From Gemmatimonadota bacterium (GTDB lineage: Bacteria > Gemmatimonadota > Gemmatimonadetes > Gemmatimonadales > Gemmatimonadaceae), in the NCBI GenBank assembly GCA_028287205.1, contig JAQBQC010000339.1:1-5922 (forward strand): 5,922 nt of DNA, read 5' to 3'. Within the stretch, counting starts at the first letter, position 1. Every line of letters begins with the position of its first letter. The notes beneath the pieces were generated by a model. That model searched no databases. It worked only from the letters and a program-made list of their open reading frames with translations, and had not been told where the DNA came from. The translations under genes were made by a program, and so were the position numbers. Shown piece by piece: positions 1-5,922 of this stretch.

Positions 1-2647
<2,647 letters not shown>

Positions 2648-2653
2648 CCGTTG

Positions 2654-2658
2654 CCTCT
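2654..2658 (-). promoter_or_regulatory. Shine-Dalgarno AGAGG for secA, overlapping the nadD stop
   Basis: On the minus strand the bases read AGAGG, followed by a six-base spacer and the ATG of secA. The site overlaps the nadD TAG stop codon (2657-2659), so ribosomes ending nadD sit on the secA initiation site. This is the clearest ribosome binding site in the window. It fixes the secA start and suggests translational coupling with nadD; the coupling is inference. Confidence 0.75.
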
Positions 2659-3232
2659 ATCGGTACAAGCCGGCCGCGTCTATGAACGCGGATACGGCAT
2701 CGGTCACAAATCCATGAATCGAGCGCCCGGCCCGTACTCGATCCCGGATCTCCGTGGACGAGAGCTCGATGCGTCGTGTCGCCAGCTTCGTCATCGGCAG
2801 CGTCGACTCGAGCGCACTCTGCGTGGCCGTGGTCGCGCGAACCAGAACGACGATCGTTGCCAGATCCGCGATCCGCGACGCATCGCGCCAGCCCGCGATC
2901 TGCGCGGCGAGGTCCTCGCCGATGAGCATGAACAGCGACACCCCGGGCGTCCCCTTCGCGAGCGCGTCGAGTGTGTCCACCGTGAAAGATAACCCGTCCC
3001 TCTCCAGTTCGAGGCGGCTCGCCTCGAAGCGCGGGTCGCTGCCAAGGGTCAGCGCGAGCATCTCCAGCCGCTGCTCGGGCGACGCCTGCACCGTGCGCGA
3101 CTTGTAGGGCGGGACCTTCGCCGGGACGAAGAGAACCTTATCGAGCGCGAGCGCTTCGCACGCGTCGCTCGCGGCGAGCAGATGGCCGATGTGCGGAGGA
3201 TCGAACGTCCCGCCCAGGACGCCGAGTCGCAC
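2657..3232 (-). CDS. nadD: Nicotinate-nucleotide adenylyltransferase NadD
   Basis: NadD transfers AMP from ATP to nicotinate mononucleotide, giving deamido-NAD, the penultimate step of NAD+ synthesis in the cytoplasm. The 191-residue product has the normal family length. It shows the nucleotidyltransferase signature GGTFDPPHIGH (residues 7-17, the HxGH-type ATP site) close to the N-terminus, the GED plus downstream Trp segment (IGEDLAAQIAGW, 104-115), and the C-terminal SSTEIR motif (158-163) that contacts the nucleotide phosphates. The start is a GTG at 3230-3232, chosen because it puts the signature six residues from the N-terminus as usual in the family. There is no strong Shine-Dalgarno sequence before it; the bamD stop codon ends 7 bp upstream, so reinitiation or coupling is likely. 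One small oddity is PPYK (41-44), where I recall PPHK being usual. The product ends 9 bp before secA. Confidence 0.97.
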   Translation of the reverse strand: MRLGVLGGTFDPPHIGHLLAASDACEALALDKVLFVPAKVPPYKSRTVQASPEQRLEMLALTLGSDPRFEASRLELERDGLSFTVDTLDALAKGTPGVSLFMLIGEDLAAQIAGWRDASRIADLATIVVLVRATTATQSALESTLPMTKLATRRIELSSTEIRDRVRAGRSIHGFVTDAVSAFIDAAGLYR

Positions 3233-3239
3233 GGTCAGC

Positions 3240-4148
3240 TCAGCGCTTTGGAGGGGTGGTCCCCGGCGCGGGCGCGCCCGGGTTCGGGACCGGCGTGGGC
3301 GACGTCGGCGCGACGGGCACCGGCGGATTCGGCAACGGCGCGACGGTCGGCGTTGTCGCAGGCGCCGCCGGCTTCACCGTGCTGTCTGCCACCAGAGTGG
3401 GCTTCACCCCTTTGCACACTTTCTGAACGTCGTTGTCCTTCGGATAGTTCTTCACGAGCGTGCCGCACGTTTCCGCCACGTCTTCCTTGTACTTGATCGC
3501 CCGATACGACTGCACGAGCCGAATCTGCGACTTGCGGGCGGCGTCCGTTTTCGGATACTGCTTCACGACATCGCGGAAATAGATGATCCCCGAGTCGTAC
3601 GCCTTCCGCTTGTAGTACGTGACGCCGTTGTTGTAGCCCTTGATCCCGAACCACTCGTCCAGCTTGTCGATCTGTATCTGGGCCGAGTCGCGCATTGGCG
3701 AGTCGGGATATGCCGCGAGAAAGCTCTGAAAGGTGGAACGAGCGGTCTCGCCGTATTGCGGATCGAGTCCGGGACGACGCCACAGCTTCGAATACGCGAT
3801 GCCCGTCTTGTACGTCGACCGGTCAGCGAGCGTGTCTTCCGGGAAGTTTTCCGCGACGCGCGAGTACGACTGCGCGGCGAGGATGTACTCCTTCTTCCCC
3901 ATGTGCGCCTCGCCCAGGTAGTAGTACGCATTGGGGAGGAGCGGATCGCGCGCGGGCAGGTCGGTCGTGAGCTTCTCGAAACCCGCGATCGCGTGATCCC
4001 ATTTGTGCTTCTTCAGCTCGCTGAGCGACGCGTCGTACAGCGCCTGATGCGATGGGAACTTGAGTGGCTGAAAACCGCCGTGATGACAGCCGGCGACCAT
4101 GACTACGGCCACGACGGCGCTGAATCGCATTCGTCTGAGAAAGGGCAT
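3240..4148 (-). CDS. bamD: BamD-type outer membrane assembly lipoprotein with TPR repeats
   Basis: The 302-residue product is a probable BamD, the lipoprotein of the beta-barrel assembly machinery that works with BamA on the periplasmic face of the outer membrane. A basic N-terminus and hydrophobic stretch end in the lipobox VAGC, with Cys21 as the lipidation site. Five TPR-like units follow, at about residues 36-64, 73-104, 110-150, 172-200 and 205-237, several ending in an aromatic-Pro turn (NFP, AYP, QYP, NYP); five TPRs match the BamD fold. Two cysteines (228 and 245) could pair in the periplasm. From residue 250 the protein becomes a low-complexity tail with 18 prolines in 53 residues, giving a product longer than E. 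coli BamD (about 245). ATG at 4146-4148 is used as the start; Met7 (4128-4130) would also leave a signal peptide, and neither has a strong Shine-Dalgarno sequence. Another TPR lipoprotein of the YfiO/BamD family is the main alternative. Confidence 0.9.
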   Translation of the reverse strand: MPFLRRMRFSAVVAVVMVAGCHHGGFQPLKFPSHQALYDASLSELKKHKWDHAIAGFEKLTTDLPARDPLLPNAYYYLGEAHMGKKEYILAAQSYSRVAENFPEDTLADRSTYKTGIAYSKLWRRPGLDPQYGETARSTFQSFLAAYPDSPMRDSAQIQIDKLDEWFGIKGYNNGVTYYKRKAYDSGIIYFRDVVKQYPKTDAARKSQIRLVQSYRAIKYKEDVAETCGTLVKNYPKDNDVQKVCKGVKPTLVADSTVKPAAPATTPTVAPLPNPPVPVAPTSPTPVPNPGAPAPGTTPPKR

Positions 4149-4181
4149 GAGCAGTGTGTTACCCCGAAGAGGGCGGCGGGT
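4149..4181 (-). other. 33-bp spacer between epimerase gene and bamD
   Basis: This is the longest non-coding stretch in the window. It contains only a weak inverted match (CCCTCTTCGGGG on the minus strand, a 3-4 bp stem) without a following T tract, so it is not a convincing terminator. I see no clear -35/-10 promoter pair. Transcription probably reads through from the epimerase gene into bamD, but a promoter inside the epimerase gene cannot be excluded. Confidence 0.5.
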
Positions 4182-5186
4182 TCAGCCGCGCGCGGCCGTA
4201 GTGGCAGACGCGGCGCCGATGCCGCTCTCGCGGAACCAAGCCACGAACCGTGGAATGCCGTCGCGCACCTGCACCGACGGCGCGTATCCCAGGTGCTCTC
4301 GCGCCCGGGAGATATCTGCGAGCGTGCGACGCACGTCGCCTGGCTGAGCAGGAAGCCGCTCGAGCCTTGCGCTCCTGCCGACCGCCCGCTCGATCAGCTC
4401 GACGAGCGTGGACAGCGACGTCACCGCCGACTCGCCGAGATTGTAGATCTCGTGCCCCGGCTTCGAGGTACGCGTGCGATCCACGGCACCGAGCACGCCC
4501 TGCACCGTGTCCGTGATGTACGTGTAGTCGCGCTCCGCCGTCCCGTCACCGAAGAACGGCACGGGCTCCCCCGCGATGATCCTGCGCGTGAACGAGTGGA
4601 TCGCGAGATCGGGGCGCTGGCGTGGGCCGTACACCGTGAAGAATCGGAGCGAGATGATGCGCATCCAGTCGCAGAGCCCGGCGTACGTCTCGCACATGAG
4701 CTCCGCCGCGCGCTTCGTCGCGGCGTAGGGGCTGATGGGCCTGATCGCGGCGTCATCCTCGCGAAAGGGTGGCGTCGCATCGTTGCCGTACACGCTCGAG
4801 CTCGAGGCGACGATGAGGCGCGACACCTTCGCAGCGCGTGCGGCGTCGAGTACCACCGTCGTGCCGAGCACGTTCACCGCTGCGTAGAGCGCGGGATCCT
4901 GGATCGACGGACGAACTCCCGCGCGAGCGGCGAGATGCACGATCGCGTCGGGGTGGAAGGCGTCGATCACGCGTCGCATCGCCGCGGCATCCCGCACATC
5001 CGCCTCGACGAGCTCGAACGATGGATGCAGCATCGCGTCGGCGAGATTCGCGCGCTTGATGTCCGGATCGTAAAAGGAATCGAAGTTGTCGATGCCCACG
5101 ACGATGTCGCCGCGCGCGAGCAGTGCGTCGACGACGTGTGATCCGATGAAGCCCGCCGCGCCGGTGACGACGACCTTCTCAGGCAC
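4182..5186 (-). CDS. NAD-dependent epimerase (SDR), probable UDP-glucuronate 4-epimerase
   Basis: This 334-residue extended short-chain dehydrogenase/reductase probably interconverts UDP-glucuronate and UDP-galacturonate in the cytoplasm, supplying surface polysaccharide synthesis. It has the N-terminal Rossmann motif [10 protein letters not shown] (residues 8-17), an acidic NAD-ribose site [11 protein letters not shown] (31-41), the active-site strand ASSSSVYG (127-134) and the catalytic pair Tyr154/Lys158 in SPYAATK. Subfamily hints are [11 protein letters not shown] (38-48), [12 protein letters not shown] (84-95), [13 protein letters not shown] (181-193) and [11 protein letters not shown] (213-223), which I associate with the UDP-glucuronate 4-epimerase (GAE/LpsL/CapI-like) group rather than GalE. 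The start is a GTG at 5184-5186, inside the end of the upstream decarboxylase gene, just before the [10 protein letters not shown] strand where SDR proteins begin. GGATG lies 7 bases upstream as a weak ribosome site. The SDR assignment is near certain; the substrate is less so, and another UDP-sugar 4-epimerase activity is possible. Confidence 0.85.
   Translation of the reverse strand: MPEKVVVTGAAGFIGSHVVDALLARGDIVVGIDNFDSFYDPDIKRANLADAMLHPSFELVEADVRDAAAMRRVIDAFHPDAIVHLAARAGVRPSIQDPALYAAVNVLGTTVVLDAARAAKVSRLIVASSSSVYGNDATPPFREDDAAIRPISPYAATKRAAELMCETYAGLCDWMRIISLRFFTVYGPRQRPDLAIHSFTRRIIAGEPVPFFGDGTAERDYTYITDTVQGVLGAVDRTRTSKPGHEIYNLGESAVTSLSTLVELIERAVGRSARLERLPAQPGDVRRTLADISRAREHLGYAPSVQVRDGIPRFVAWFRESGIGAASATTAARG
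5179..5186 (-). other. 8-bp gene overlap (GTGCCTGA) joining decarboxylase and epimerase genes
   Basis: The minus strand reads GTGCCTGA. GTG starts the epimerase gene and the final TGA ends the upstream decarboxylase gene in another frame. Such overlaps usually mean that one mRNA carries both genes and that translation of the second depends on the first. This supports co-production of the two UDP-sugar enzymes. Confidence 0.85.
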
Positions 5187-5922
5187 GCGGCTTCATCCGG
5201 TCGGCAGGAAGGCTCGCGAAATAGTCGATCGCCTTCTGCAGTCCCTCGCGGATGCCGACCTTCGGCTCCCACCCGAGCATCGCGCGGGCGCGCGTGATGT
5301 CCGGCTTGCGGATCTTGGGATCGTCTTCGGGAAGCGGCCGCTCGACCAACGGGGCCGTGGTCTTCGTCAGCTCGCGAACCATCTCGGCGAGCTGGCGCAC
5401 CGTGTACTCGTCCGGATTGCCGATGTTGCAGGGATCGTGATCGCCCTTCATGAACAGCTGATAGATCCCCTCCACCTCATCGGAGACGTAGCAGAAGCTT
5501 CGCGTCTGTGATCCGTTGCCGTAGATCGTGATCGGCTCGTTGCGCAGCGCCTGGACGATGAAGTTCGAGACGACGCGTCCGTCGCGCGGCCGCATGCGCG
5601 GACCGTATGTGTTGAAGATGCGGACGATGCGCGTGTCGAGCCCGTGAAAGCGATGGTACGCCATCGTCAGCGCCTCGGCGAAGCGCTTGGATTCGTCGTA
5701 CACGCCGCGCGGGCCCACGGGATTCACGTTGCCCCAATACGTCTCCGGCTGCGGATGCACCAGCGGGTCGCCGTACACCTCGCTCGTCGAGGCGAGGAAG
5801 AAGCGCGCGCCCTTCTCCTTGGCGAGGCCCAGCGCGTTGTGCGTGCCGAGCGCGCCCACCTTGAGCGTGGGGATCGGCAGCTCGAGATAGTCGATCGGAC
5901 TGGCCGGGCTCGCGAAGTGCAG
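5179..5922 (-). CDS. uxs: UDP-glucuronate decarboxylase (UDP-xylose synthase), N-terminus cut by window edge
   Basis: The enzyme oxidises and decarboxylates UDP-glucuronate to UDP-xylose using bound NAD+ in the cytoplasm. The frame is open from the right edge to a TGA at 5179-5181, giving 247 residues; about 65-75 N-terminal residues with the glycine-rich Rossmann motif are missing. In fragment numbering, the sequence opens with [11 protein letters not shown] (2-12), followed by the active-site segment [10 protein letters not shown] (44-53), where the Ser/Thr and the Glu are the expected catalytic residues. Next come Tyr75 and Lys79 in the YDESK motif, [12 protein letters not shown] (101-112) and [10 protein letters not shown] (137-146), whose Arg141 corresponds to the substrate-binding Arg of the family. 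These segments and the spacing separate it from RmlB and GalE. A GTG near 5857-5859 is internal, since the frame and homologous residues continue upstream. Its 3' end overlaps the epimerase gene by 8 bp. The substrate call is strong by motif resemblance but was not tested by search. Confidence 0.94.
   Translation of the reverse strand: MHFASPASPIDYLELPIPTLKVGALGTHNALGLAKEKGARFFLASTSEVYGDPLVHPQPETYWGNVNPVGPRGVYDESKRFAEALTMAYHRFHGLDTRIVRIFNTYGPRMRPRDGRVVSNFIVQALRNEPITIYGNGSQTRSFCYVSDEVEGIYQLFMKGDHDPCNIGNPDEYTVRQLAEMVRELTKTTAPLVERPLPEDDPKIRKPDITRARAMLGWEPKVGIREGLQKAIDYFASLPADRMKPRA

Noticed and set aside
3235..3783. A 182-codon minus-strand frame inside bamD
   Set aside because: It overlaps the bamD frame that encodes the lipobox and TPR repeats. 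Its own product has no recognisable motif and no independent start signal.
4149..4181. Possible terminator hairpin between the epimerase gene and bamD
   Set aside because: The inverted match is only 3-4 bp and there is no T tract, so it is not supported as a terminator.
3189..5141. A 650-codon open frame on the plus strand, opposite nadD's 5' end, bamD and the epimerase gene
   Set aside because: It runs codon-for-codon antisense to bamD and to the epimerase gene. A stop in that register needs TTA, CTA or TCA in the sense strand, codons that GC-rich genes rarely use. Its translation is rich in Arg, His, Asp and Val and lacks recognisable motifs, while the minus strand encodes clear protein families.
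5859..5859. GTG at 5857-5859 as the start of the UDP-glucuronate decarboxylase
   Set aside because: The frame stays open to the window edge and the upstream residues ([11 protein letters not shown] and onward) match the enzyme family, so the true start is outside the window.

Overview
The window is an ordinary, completely coding piece of a GC-rich bacterial chromosome. All five genes lie on the minus strand. In transcription order, from right to left, they are: a UDP-glucuronate decarboxylase (5' end cut by the window), a second SDR nucleotide-sugar enzyme that is probably a UDP-glucuronate 4-epimerase, a BamD-type outer-membrane assembly lipoprotein, nadD (nicotinate-nucleotide adenylyltransferase) and secA (3' end cut by the window).

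The junctions are an 8-bp overlap, a 33-bp gap, a 7-bp gap and a 9-bp gap. This is the packing of one polycistronic unit with translational coupling. No RNA gene, insertion sequence, CRISPR array, clear promoter or terminator was seen, and there is no gene-free stretch longer than 33 bases.

The BamD lipoprotein, with a type II signal peptide and five TPR-like repeats, points to a diderm organism. The SecA carries about 60 extra residues before its Walker A motif and about 85 to 90 extra residues in the preprotein-crosslinking region. From memory, both resemble the long SecA of Bacteroidota and relatives. With the high GC content, this suggests a member of the FCB group such as Gemmatimonadota. 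That placement is inference and was not tested by search.

The genes share an envelope theme. The first two enzymes act on UDP-sugars derived from UDP-glucuronate, giving precursors for surface polysaccharide. BamD helps insert beta-barrel proteins into the outer membrane. SecA drives export of the precursors of such proteins, and of BamD itself, through SecYEG. NadD makes the dinucleotide that becomes NAD+, the cofactor of both SDR enzymes, although its presence here may only reflect shared housekeeping expression. I found no evidence of a new biological system. The points worth a second look are the gene combination, the SecA insertions and the proline-rich tail of the BamD homologue.
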